In this document: positions 29,030-36,289 of the stretch, one piece after another | Layout: every line of letters starts with the position of its first letter | How positions within the stretch are numbered: the stretch's first letter is position 1 | Source of the DNA: Cupriavidus sp. YR651 | GTDB taxonomy: Bacteria > Pseudomonadota > Gammaproteobacteria > Burkholderiales > Burkholderiaceae | Reading direction: 5' to 3' | NCBI RefSeq assembly: GCF_900101625.1 | Contig: NZ_FMYZ01000002.1 | Location: 682,001-746,000, forward strand | Length of the DNA stretch: 64,000 bases | Program-made: the position numbers and the translations under genes | The notes under the pieces: generated by a model | The model's input: the letters and a program-made list of their open reading frames with translations, nothing else | What the model was told of the DNA's origin: nothing | The model's database searches: none

Positions 29030-29359
29030 TCAGCCCTGCAGCAACGCTGCCAGTCTCCCGATGAGCCAATCCAGCTCATCCTCGGAGCACCAGCCTTTCT
29101 GCGACACTGATATCCGCAGCCTTCGAAGCGTCTTCTCCCGCGCCTGTCCTGGATGCCCCGTCTCGTCCTTCTGCGCAACTTGCAATAGCTGCTGCGCCAG
29201 GTCTTCGCAGATATCCCAACGCTCATAACGCTCTTCCTCGGTCTGACCGACGACGTATCGCCCGTCAATCCCTCGAACGCCGATTTTTGGCTGCACGCCA
29301 GTAACTACCGCGGGAATCGTGATGCGCGGGAAGTTCTCAGGCACGTCATTGAGGTTCAT
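29030..29359 (-). CDS. Unknown small protein with HipA-like GVQPK motif
   Basis: 109 residues from the ATG at 29359, overlapping the XRE gene by 14 bp. Residues 12-35 read TIPAVVTGVQPKIGVRGIDG, close to the (S)GvQPK loop that precedes the kinase domain in HipA toxins, followed by an acidic helix (EEERYERWDICEDLAQQLLQ) and a basic C-terminal half. No kinase catalytic residues follow, so it is not a full HipA. A HipB-like XRE gene directly upstream makes a relationship to Hip systems plausible. I do not recognise the family with certainty. Confidence 0.6.
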   Translation of the reverse strand: MNLNDVPENFPRITIPAVVTGVQPKIGVRGIDGRYVVGQTEEERYERWDICEDLAQQLLQVAQKDETGHPGQAREKTLRRLRISVSQKGWCSEDELDWLIGRLAALLQG

Positions 29360-29690
29360 GTTTGATTTCCGGCTTCTTCGCCCGAGGCTTGCTCGCGCGC
29401 TGGCGAGGCTCAGCACCCCTGGTCATCATCAATGGATTGATGGTCGCAACTGGCCCAATCGTGGCGAACCACTCCTGCCTGCCCAACGCTCGAACGACGC
29501 AGACGAGCGTGTGTAACGACGAGCCGTTACCCAGCTCGAGGTTCCGCAACGCCCGCGTGCTGACGCCGGCGCGCTCAGCCAGGACGGCCTGTTCCAGATT
29601 GCAATTGATGCGTAGGCGCTTGAGACTGCTGCCAATCTCGTGTTCGAGCTCCTCAGGGGTGTACGACCGAGTCGGGTCTACTCGCGCCAT
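29346..29690 (-). CDS. XRE-family (HipB-like) transcriptional regulator
   Basis: 114 residues with a central HTH (QAVLAERAGVSTRALRNLEL, residues 34-53) and a downstream LVCVVRALGRQEWFATIG, the arrangement of HipB-type antitoxin/regulators; the basic Pro/Arg/Lys tail is also common in regulators sitting before hipA. The ATG has an upstream GGTAG site. It overlaps the GVQPK gene, so the pair is translationally coupled, as in toxin-antitoxin loci, though no recognisable kinase toxin is present. Confidence 0.8.
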   Translation of the reverse strand: MARVDPTRSYTPEELEHEIGSSLKRLRINCNLEQAVLAERAGVSTRALRNLELGNGSSLHTLVCVVRALGRQEWFATIGPVATINPLMMTRGAEPRQRASKPRAKKPEIKHEPQ

Positions 29691-29832
29691 GTCACTACCT
29701 TCTGGCGCAAAAATGTCTCTGCAACTACGGGCACATTTGTTCCGCTAGCAGCCGTTTCGACCTCACTACAGGCAACTTCTTGCCGGTTGAAGCAGAGGGA
29801 AAGGGTGGCTCGGTTCGGCATGTTGGTCGAGG

Positions 29833-30261
29833 CTACTCAGGCTTATGTGTGGCGTGGTACTTCGCCATCGTCCTGAGCGCGGCCACGAAGTATGTCTTCC
29901 CCGTTGCTGTGACGTCGTCGATGGTGCAGGTCACTTCTTCTTTGGTGGCGGTGAAACTCGCGCCGTGCGTCTGTGCGTATTCGAGGACGGCCAAGCGGCT
30001 CGTCGAGTCGCAAGGCGTCAGCTGTACATGGGCGTTATTCATCGAATAGACCCGAAGGCTACCTCTGCTGGCGTCGTACGCGGCAAAAGCCTTTGTGGGG
30101 TCGCCAATGATTTCGAGCTCATCCGTTATGCATAGCTGGTACATCAGCTCGAGCTCGTTCATCTGGTCGATGGCTTTGCCAAAGCTGTGCTTGGTAGTGG
30201 TCGTCGCCCCCTCGGGCCACTCATCGAGCAATGCGGCCAAGCCCTTGCGTATGTGTTCCAT
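29833..30261 (-). CDS. Hypothetical protein, divergent from an XRE gene
   Basis: 142 residues from the Met at 30261 (MEHIRKGLAALLDEWPEGAT); a longer frame exists to 30411 but runs through the palindrome that serves the divergent XRE gene. It is acidic, without membrane segments or a signal. The region LEIIGDPTKAFAAYDASRGS and the C-terminal KTYFVAALRTMAKYHATHKP suggest a folded alpha/beta protein. No family recognised. Divergence from an XRE regulator 160 bp away suggests common control. Confidence 0.6.
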   Translation of the reverse strand: MEHIRKGLAALLDEWPEGATTTTKHSFGKAIDQMNELELMYQLCITDELEIIGDPTKAFAAYDASRGSLRVYSMNNAHVQLTPCDSTSRLAVLEYAQTHGASFTATKEEVTCTIDDVTATGKTYFVAALRTMAKYHATHKPE

Positions 30262-30353
30262 TTCAAAATCTCGTAGTCCGGAGGACCAATGTTGAGCCAC
30301 GACCTCCCCTGGTCGGCGCGTTCCATGCGGGAGTGGCAGCTTCAGTAGTTTGC

Positions 30354-30376
30354 GAATACTCCATTTTGGGGTATTC
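30354..30376. promoter_or_regulatory. Palindromic operator candidate between divergent genes
   Basis: Arms GAATACTCCA and TGGGGTATTC (9 of 10 paired) around TTT lie 47 bp before the XRE start, the spacing expected for an autoregulated XRE repressor. An outer ACTCC/GGAGT pair adds further symmetry. Confidence 0.5.
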
Positions 30377-30422
30377 CAAATCGGAGTGCAAGCTGGCCCG
30401 TTCGATTGCACTCGGACTAGTG

Positions 30423-30746
30423 ATGAAGAAGACTATTCATGCGGAGGAGAACCGCCTGATGCTGGAGTTGCTTCGTGTCAAGCGGGAGGAGGCTAAGCTA
30501 ACTCAGGTTGAGATTGCAAAGTCCTTAGGAGTGAGACAGGCGTTCGTCAGCAAGTGCGAGCTGGGGCAGCGCCGGATGGATGTGATCGAACTCCGGGAAT
30601 GGTGCATAGCTTTGGGAACATCGGTAAGCGCGTTCATGGACGAGCTCGAATCTACGTTGCTCGCTTTCGAGGACACCGTTGCTGCGCTTGCTTCACAGAA
30701 GAAGCCGAAGCGGAAAGCGAAGCTGCCGACAACCGGTGGGCACTGA
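30423..30746 (+). CDS. XRE-family transcriptional regulator
   Basis: 107 residues from the ATG at 30423. HTH_3 domain spans residues 15-70: LELLRVKREEAKLTQVEIAK, SLGVRQAFVSKCELGQRRMD, with recognition helix QAFVSKCELGQ. A short helix and basic tail follow (ASQKKPKRKAKLPTTGGH). A palindrome 47 bp upstream is a likely self-operator. It is divergent from the unknown gene ending at 30261. No toxin is evident downstream; about 380 bp without a convincing gene follow. Confidence 0.85.
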   Translation: MKKTIHAEENRLMLELLRVKREEAKLTQVEIAKSLGVRQAFVSKCELGQRRMDVIELREWCIALGTSVSAFMDELESTLLAFEDTVAALASQKKPKRKAKLPTTGGH

Positions 30747-31127
30747 ATTCCGAGCACGACTCGCACCAGTACGTTTTTACGATATACGTTTCGACAAGGC
30801 GCTCCGATCAAGCCGCGTGCGTGTCCACGCCGGAGGTCGGAAATTTTCGTTCATCAGGTGAGCGAGAGAATGGCACGGCTTTACGCCTATTCTTCGGGAG
30901 CGTTTCAGGCGCTTTCGGTCCGCAGATGCGCATTTTCGGCAGCCTCGCGTCGTTCATGAAGCTTTCGCGCACCTACACTCCTATGTAGGCCACGCGCCTG
31001 CGCGAACTGCGCGCCCGCAGCTTCGCAATCTCCGACCTGGTAGCAGCTTCAGCGCGTCCCGGTCGCCTCTGCGAAACACGTGAAACGACTCAATGACTTA
31101 GGCGGCAACGTGCATGCCGTCGGTACC
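30747..31127. other. Intergenic stretch without convincing gene
   Basis: Short frames exist on the + strand but have no codon pattern, start signal or recognisable motif. Nothing else noted. Confidence 0.5.
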
Positions 31128-31661
31128 ATGGACTTCTTCGCTCGATACTGGCGCAAGCCGGAGATGCCGGCGGAAGGTCTTCCTAGCTACGCAATGGCAT
31201 TGACGTGCCCAGTGACAGCTTCAGCCCTGGCCAGCCTGCCCGAGAGCCTCTCGCCGGCGACAATCTCCTTCGAGAGCGTGGAGCTCGGCGGGCATCCGAT
31301 CATTGCGATTAAATTGGTCCTCGCTGGCTTGGAGATTGTCTGGCTCGCCGACGCGGAGGACGCAGACAACTGGATGGGCATCGAGTTCTGGAGAAAGTGG
31401 CAGGTCGTGCCCATCGTGCTTGGCGTGGAAGAGCAGGGCGAGAAGAGTTATCGATTCTTCCTTCCGGCGATGAGCTCGGACGTGCGCCCATCCGGTGATT
31501 TACTGGGCTGGGCCGACGGTTGGGGTGACATGGAGCCATGGACGAGCATGGCTGCGTACTGCAAGGCCCATGGCGCAGCGTTTCCGGTTGTGTCTACACG
31601 GGTTCCGGCGCTTCCGCGTCCCGCCGGCTTCGGAGCTCTTAAGTATCTGGGCATGGATTAG
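31128..31661 (+). CDS. Hypothetical protein, family A member 1
   Basis: 177 residues from the ATG at 31128 (MDFFARYWRKPEMPAEGLPS); a GTG at 31080 would add 16 residues. It is homologous to the protein at 32695: both start with an aromatic M-x-x-FxRY segment, share GLP...ALTC, and share a core reading EIVWLADAEDADNWMGIEFW here, then WxxxxxxPIVLGVEE. Predicted soluble alpha/beta. No known family recognised. The two paralogues flank the AlpA-like gene and its repeats. Confidence 0.65.
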   Translation: MDFFARYWRKPEMPAEGLPSYAMALTCPVTASALASLPESLSPATISFESVELGGHPIIAIKLVLAGLEIVWLADAEDADNWMGIEFWRKWQVVPIVLGVEEQGEKSYRFFLPAMSSDVRPSGDLLGWADGWGDMEPWTSMAAYCKAHGAAFPVVSTRVPALPRPAGFGALKYLGMD

Positions 31662-31718
31662 GTGTGCGGGTCTCAATTGAGTCGGGCGGGGATTGCGGTC
31701 CTGCTACATGTCCAGGTA

Positions 31719-31862
31719 GGTATCACGACTGGTCTCGCCCGAAGGGCCCGCCAGCATTCTCTTGGTAAGAGCGCGCCCTCCATTGCGTGCCAGTCTAGTT
31801 GCGGTATCACGCGGTATCACTAGTTTTGAAACTTCTCAAAACGGATGACACCTCGTGATACC
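31719..31862. repeat. GGTATCAC repeat cluster and palindrome upstream of AlpA-like gene
   Basis: GGTATCAC occurs at 31719-31726, 31803-31810 and 31813-31820 (the last two as a tandem GCGGTATCAC pair) and inverted as GTGATACC at 31855-31862. Between them GTTTTGA and TCAAAAC (31823-31842) form a 7-bp inverted repeat with a 6-bp spacer. The set lies 70-210 bp before the AlpA-like start and could be an operator or excision/arm-type site cluster. Confidence 0.6.
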
Positions 31863-31930
31863 TCGGGCGTGGTTTTTCTTATTTACGCCGCGGGAGTGCG
31901 CTGAGGATACCTGCTGTCCCTATACTCAGG

Positions 31931-32131
31931 ATGCAACAGACATCGACCACCTACCTCGACGCTCACGACCTTGCAGCTGTTCTCAAGGTCACTCCCGCCA
32001 CAATCCTCCGCCGCTCCAAACGACGGCCTCATACGTTGCCTGCGCCCGCTTACCTCGGGCCGCGCTTTCCACTTCGCTGGCGTCGGACAGACGTAGACGT
32101 TTGGCTTGATGTTCGCCGTGCGAGTGCTTAA
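31931..32131 (+). CDS. AlpA/excisionase-like HTH protein
   Basis: 66 residues, basic, with a MerR-like HTH of the AlpA/excisionase kind: YLDAHDLAAVLKVTPATILR followed by a DVDVWLD ending that matches the W-region of helix-turn-helix_17 proteins. Such proteins act as recombination directionality factors or activators of integrase genes. It is bracketed by two clusters of short repeats (GGTATCAC upstream, ATCCGCTCA downstream), which are natural candidates for its binding sites. A broken second copy of the gene lies downstream. Confidence 0.75.
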   Translation: MQQTSTTYLDAHDLAAVLKVTPATILRRSKRRPHTLPAPAYLGPRFPLRWRRTDVDVWLDVRRASA

Positions 32132-32150
32132 ACAGTCATAAAACGTGAGT

Positions 32151-32203
32151 ATCCGCTCAAGTATCCGCTCATTTCGGCTGGAATCCGCTCATTTTGAGCG
32201 GAT
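32151..32203. repeat. ATCCGCTCA iteron-like repeats
   Basis: Three direct copies of ATCCGCTCA at 32151-32159, 32163-32171 and 32183-32191 plus one inverted copy TGAGCGGAT at 32195-32203. The last two form a perfect inverted repeat with 9-bp arms and a TTT centre. Likely protein-binding array downstream of the AlpA-like gene. Confidence 0.7.
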
Positions 32204-32304
32204 TCGGGGTCTGTACATGAGCGAATTGGACCCGGACGTCGGCCCTGGCAGCCCATCTTTCGGCTCGCCGCAGCGGCGCGATTACAGGTTTATCGCCCGA
32301 TGCA

Positions 32305-32468
32305 ATGAGTGTTGCCGTCGGCTCCAACATCACTGCCGCCATCATCCTCCGCCGTGTCCGAGGTCACCCCCATACTTTGCCGCCGCCGCGCATCTCGGCC
32401 CTCCCTTTTCGCTTCGTGGGAGACGGGCGGACATCGACTCTTGGCTGACTGAGCGAGGTGCTTCCTGA
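32305..32468 (+). pseudogene. Frameshifted second copy of the AlpA-like gene
   Basis: One frame reads ITAAIILRRVRGHPHTLPPP and a neighbouring frame continues AHLGPPFSLRGRRADIDSWL, together aligning to ATILRRSKRRPHTLPAPAYL and the following residues of the intact copy at 31931. The frame break is near 32390. It is a decayed paralogue. Confidence 0.7.
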
Positions 32469-32694
32469 TAAGCAGAGCAGCGCAGAAGGGGCGCGACCCG
32501 CAGAAACTTCGCAAATTAGAGGAATTCTTCAAATTTGAAATTCTCTGCCTAATCCAAACCAGTTTTTTCAGCGAGCTTCGAGGCGCCTCACGAACGGCTC
32601 GTTTGGGCTCTTTTCCCCGCGAATTTCACGCCGTAACATGCGGCCATTCGCAGCTGGAAACCCTCCGCATCCGGATGATTCCGGGTCATGTCAG

Positions 32695-33462
32695 ATGCAG
32701 GAGTTTTGGCGCTATACGGGATTGCAGATCGCAGAAGCCCACGACGGTGCATGGCGCCACGTGGACCTCATCTGCCGCGTTCGACTAGAGCGCGCAATCC
32801 TTGGTCATAACTTCAGCAGGACATTGGAAATGGATATTAACTACTTCGTGGGCCCGAATCGGATGCCCATCGCTTTACTGCGCGCACTGGACGAAGTGGG
32901 CGCCCCGTTCAGGCAAGCGCGAGGTTTGCCGGGCGACATGCCCGCACTTACGTGCGCGATCCCGAAGGAAAAACGACACCTCTTGGGCTCGACGTATGAA
33001 AAGTCAACCCTCGGGTTCGGGTTCATCGACCTTGATGAGCGGCGCAAGCTGCAGACGCTTCGCTTCCAGATGGGAGATTTGCAGTTCTACTTCGTGGCAG
33101 ACATGCTCGACGCAACGATGTGGGAGGCAATCGACGTGTGGCGAACGGTGGGACGTCTTCCGTTCCTGTTCTACGTCGAAGAAGGGGACTCGTGGGACGC
33201 GTCGTTCGTTGTTGTCGATGCGATTACAGGTCCGCTGCGGAATGAAGCATTTAGGGGCACCCCGGACGCGGTACCGAGCGCTAGTACCCTATACGAGTTG
33301 TTTGATTTGGTTTCAAGCGGACAACTGCAAGAGGCCGCGACCTCCGACATCCCCGGGGTGCCACTTCGTCATGTTTTTGTGAACGCGATGTCAACCTATT
33401 CGATGGTCCAGGCCCTCATGCCGGACAGGACAGCTAAGCTGGAGGCAAGAAGGTACGTTTAA
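32695..33462 (+). CDS. Hypothetical protein, family A member 2
   Basis: 255 residues from the ATG at 32695 (MQEFWRYTGLQIAEAHDGAW). Larger paralogue of the protein at 31128, with about 75 additional N-terminal residues inserted before the shared GLPGDMPALTC segment. The shared core reads QFYFVADMLDATMWEAIDVW then PFLFYVEEGDSWDASFVV. No signal or membrane segment. Function unknown. A frame start further upstream at 32638 is less likely because it has no ribosome site and the paralogue starts at the equivalent residue. Confidence 0.65.
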   Translation: MQEFWRYTGLQIAEAHDGAWRHVDLICRVRLERAILGHNFSRTLEMDINYFVGPNRMPIALLRALDEVGAPFRQARGLPGDMPALTCAIPKEKRHLLGSTYEKSTLGFGFIDLDERRKLQTLRFQMGDLQFYFVADMLDATMWEAIDVWRTVGRLPFLFYVEEGDSWDASFVVVDAITGPLRNEAFRGTPDAVPSASTLYELFDLVSSGQLQEAATSDIPGVPLRHVFVNAMSTYSMVQALMPDRTAKLEARRYV

Positions 33463-33637
33463 GAACTCTCAAGTGCGCGACCCATGTGGTTGCGCATTTT
33501 TTGCGCGGTGCACTACTACACAAAAAGTCTCACCTCAAGCCTGAACCGTCAGCGAGCAAAGGCACTGAGGCGGCCCATTGCGGCGGGCGCACCTTCCGCC
33601 TCTTCCGATGTCTTGGGATTCGGCAGCAACCGTTGGG

Positions 33638-34087
33638 CTATCGCCGGCCGGCCATGAAGGCAAGCCAGTCCGACGCGTACGCGCATTGCATTGGCTCGGG
33701 GTCTTCTTCGATAACTGGACAACCCGAAAACTCAATGCGCTTGCGAAAGAACGTGGCCGCCGGCTCAGGGATCTCAGAAAGCCGAACGTAGCTGGTGTTT
33801 CCAGATTGGTGAATGGGGACACCCACAGCCTCAGGTCGCGGTGGCAACTCTTCGGTCCCAGTTAGTCCTACTGCCAGCGCACGAGCTACTAAATCAAAAA
33901 CAGATGATGCGTAGCGGGGGTAGGCGCGCAAAGTTTGCTTCACCCTATCGCCAAAGGGAAGCTCGTTCAGTTGCACGGAGTAGTCGGACATTGCGCTGTG
34001 CTCAAGCCTGCCGATGTATGCCGTTGCAATCTGCCTTCCTGAGTCGTCGCGCCCCGGTCGAACTACTTCTACAGTGACTTTAAGCAT
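33638..34087 (-). CDS. Conserved-looking hypothetical protein
   Basis: 149 residues starting MLKVTVEVVRPGRDDSGRQI, with a beta-strand-rich first half (ATAYIGRLEHSAMSDYSVQL) typical of small ICE/phage proteins whose products begin LKVTxEV. The second half has the helix SSVFDLVARALAVGL and RLSEIPEPAATFFRKRIEFS. No catalytic motif or membrane segment is seen. I cannot name the family. It stands alone on the minus strand. Confidence 0.55.
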   Translation of the reverse strand: MLKVTVEVVRPGRDDSGRQIATAYIGRLEHSAMSDYSVQLNELPFGDRVKQTLRAYPRYASSVFDLVARALAVGLTGTEELPPRPEAVGVPIHQSGNTSYVRLSEIPEPAATFFRKRIEFSGCPVIEEDPEPMQCAYASDWLAFMAGRR

Positions 34088-34341
34088 GATGATGAACGTC
34101 GTTACAGCGACTCTCTTGCGAGACAGTGGAAGCGCAGTGTATTGCGATTACAGCGGGGGTAGGGAAGTCTTCGCGTAACCGGCACGATCTTGCCGGTTAG
34201 TCCGGGCCAGCTTGAAGATGATTTCCAATCATGGCTTGGCCTTGATAATCTCCATCGCAACGCGAGGAGAAAGACCATGTTTGGCGGGAAGTATCGGCAC
34301 ATCCATTCGAACGACTGCATGCTGAAGCCAAGGCGGCTGTC

Positions 34342-34557
34342 ATGATGGCAGAGATGTCCGTCACGCAGCTGCACATGCTCTACTTGGGTTTCGATGGATC
34401 GCGCCATCCCGAGGGGGTCTACCGGACCCCCAACGGCATTGAGCTGTTGCGCCATCCCCGGTACAGTTTGTTCGAACACGTGCCACTGCTAGAAGAAGTT
34501 CTAGCTCCGTACCCTGATGTCCCGGATTGTCCTATCGACGTCGTGGCAACCGCTTGA
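34342..34557 (+). CDS. Small hypothetical protein
   Basis: 71 residues (or 67 from the Met at 34354, MSVTQLHMLYLGFDGSRHPE). The composition is protein-like, with GVYRTPNGIELLRHPRYSLF and an acidic Pro-rich end. Start codons follow AAGGCGG. No family recognised and no clear operon partner; a real but unsupported gene. Confidence 0.4.
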   Translation: MMAEMSVTQLHMLYLGFDGSRHPEGVYRTPNGIELLRHPRYSLFEHVPLLEEVLAPYPDVPDCPIDVVATA

Positions 34558-34589
34558 AGGTGGTTATGAGTATGAAAAATCGCGGCCCT

Positions 34590-35024
34590 CTAAAAGCCCC
34601 AACGCGCGGTGCATGGGTGGCACCTTCGACCGGCACGTAACGCGGAAGGCATGGTTCGAAAGCATGTCACGGCCGGACCAAGTCCTTCTCGATGTCTGCC
34701 AGTGGATTGCTGTCGATGATTCGCCGGACAAGTGGCCGTCCTGGACGCTTTCTCACACAGTGCGTACCGACGCCGTGCTTGGCATTGCAGCGCCATCAGC
34801 TTAGCGAGTTTTCGCTTTGCGTCAGATGAGACTCGATACTGAGCAATACTCGACCGTGTCAACAGAGTGAAGAAGATGGGCATCAGGACAGCCGTGATGT
34901 ATCCGATCATCCTGTCATGCCCACTTTCCATCACCGCGGACAGGGCTGGATAGAGACTGCCTGCCAGGAGAACAATCAAGATCCAGCGTCTAGATTTCGT
35001 TGTGAAGCGTGATAGTGCTTGCAT
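34590..35024 (-). CDS. Small membrane protein, second gene of a pair
   Basis: The first 75 residues contain two membrane helices (WILIVLLAGSLYPALSAVME and MIGYITAVLMPIFFTLLTRS) followed by a basic helix. Beyond about residue 85 the sequence becomes Cys/Arg-rich and unlike a normal protein, so the 3' end may be frameshifted or the gene eroded. It begins 29 bp after the stop of the membrane protein gene at 36184-35054 and is probably co-transcribed with it. Function unknown. Confidence 0.5.
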   Translation of the reverse strand: MQALSRFTTKSRRWILIVLLAGSLYPALSAVMESGHDRMIGYITAVLMPIFFTLLTRSSIAQYRVSSDAKRKLAKLMALQCQARRRYALCEKASRTATCPANHRQQSTGRHREGLGPAVTCFRTMPSALRAGRRCHPCTARWGF

Positions 35025-35053
35025 TGGATTGGTTGAGGCCGTGAGCGAAGGGG

Positions 35054-36184
35054 CTAGCGTCTCTTCGTCGATGTGGGCTGCGTCTCCTTCGCGGATGAAG
35101 GCGTGCTGGCCGACTGGATGGCGCGTGCCTGCTGGTCGAGAAATCTTTGCTGCATGGCGAGTTGCTCGCGAAGGATGGACTCGACCCGCTGCTGTTGCGC
35201 CCCGTTATCTCGATCCATCTCTATTGCCACCCAGAGCTGAATACCGGTGGCGAAGACCGTCACCACCACGGATGCAACGACAGCCCATTTGGTCCACCAA
35301 AGGCTCCTCGCCGCTTGGGCGACCGTCTCCTTTGCCCCCTTCTGGTCGTCCTCCACCTTCTTGAACCAGGCCGGCAGTACCTCCTTGACCATCGTCTCAT
35401 TCAGCCCCGCGACTACGTCGACCAGCGCATTCATCTTTTGCAGCGTCTCGCGGCTGTTTGCAGCGTTCTCAAGCGTCGCTCGCCCGAGCGGCATTTCCTC
35501 GGGTCTTGAGATACGAGGAACTATGAGATCGGCAGTCCTCGGTCTGACAGGATCGCTCGGGATACCACGGCCTAGGTCAACCTCCGTCGGCAGCTTAAGT
35601 CCGCTCCATGCTTTGGCGGCGCCGCCAAGGTCGGGAAGTTTGTCGAGTTGCTCGCGAAAGCCGCTCGCCGCTGATCGGATGTTTGCAAGCCCGTCAAGGC
35701 TACCTTGTAGCTTCTTGAGCGTATCTCCTGCAAGGAAGCTGTAGCCCGCCCCGATTTGCATCTTGTCGAATATGGCCCGGAGGCGCTCAGTCTCCTCACC
35801 TTTCTGTTTAATAAGCAACTCGCCGAACGCCGTCATGTCGGCGTCCGGTGGCAGATCGTCCCAGTCATTACGCTTGGTCAGAACCGTTGCCAGCATCGAC
35901 AAGTCTTCCGGAAGCAGCGCCACCATGTCGCGATCGTCCAGTGGACTGGCGTCTTCCCTATCGGGATTGCGGTTTGTAAGCAGTCGGATCGCTGTGCTGC
36001 CTACTAGCGGAGCTTCCTTGTCATCGAGCGACGACCATTCTCTCCAGGTTGGAGCTCTGACATACAGTGTCCCAATGGATGTTTCCACGGCGGACTTCTT
36101 TGGGATGAGGTCATCAAGCTTAAGCTGTTGCTTGCCTGGCCGATTCGGTTCGTCAGGCGGAATAGGGGGAGTTTCTGCTGTCAT
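35054..36184 (-). CDS. Unknown single-pass membrane protein with coiled-coil tail
   Basis: 376 residues. Residues 1-30 are Pro-rich and charged; residues 22-110 (DDLIPKKSAVETSIGTLYVR and LLPEDLSMLATVLTKRND) recall phage tail-assembly chaperone-like domains by pattern only; the middle is helical; one membrane segment lies at about 296-320 (WAVVASVVVTVFATGIQLWV), and residues 325-360 form a Gln/Arg-rich coiled coil (QQQRVESILREQLAMQQRFL). No signal peptide, so the long N-terminal part should be cytoplasmic. Paired with a small two-helix membrane protein downstream. Function unknown; defence is possible from location only. Confidence 0.7.
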   Translation of the reverse strand: MTAETPPIPPDEPNRPGKQQLKLDDLIPKKSAVETSIGTLYVRAPTWREWSSLDDKEAPLVGSTAIRLLTNRNPDREDASPLDDRDMVALLPEDLSMLATVLTKRNDWDDLPPDADMTAFGELLIKQKGEETERLRAIFDKMQIGAGYSFLAGDTLKKLQGSLDGLANIRSAASGFREQLDKLPDLGGAAKAWSGLKLPTEVDLGRGIPSDPVRPRTADLIVPRISRPEEMPLGRATLENAANSRETLQKMNALVDVVAGLNETMVKEVLPAWFKKVEDDQKGAKETVAQAARSLWWTKWAVVASVVVTVFATGIQLWVAIEMDRDNGAQQQRVESILREQLAMQQRFLDQQARAIQSASTPSSAKETQPTSTKRR

Positions 36185-36289
36185 GACGGAACGTTTATGA
36201 ACACAAGAACCTGGAGCCTGAGTGCTCGATAGCCGGGACTCAACGCATGCTGGGTACTGGGTGAGGCGGAATGCGATGGCAAATCGAAG

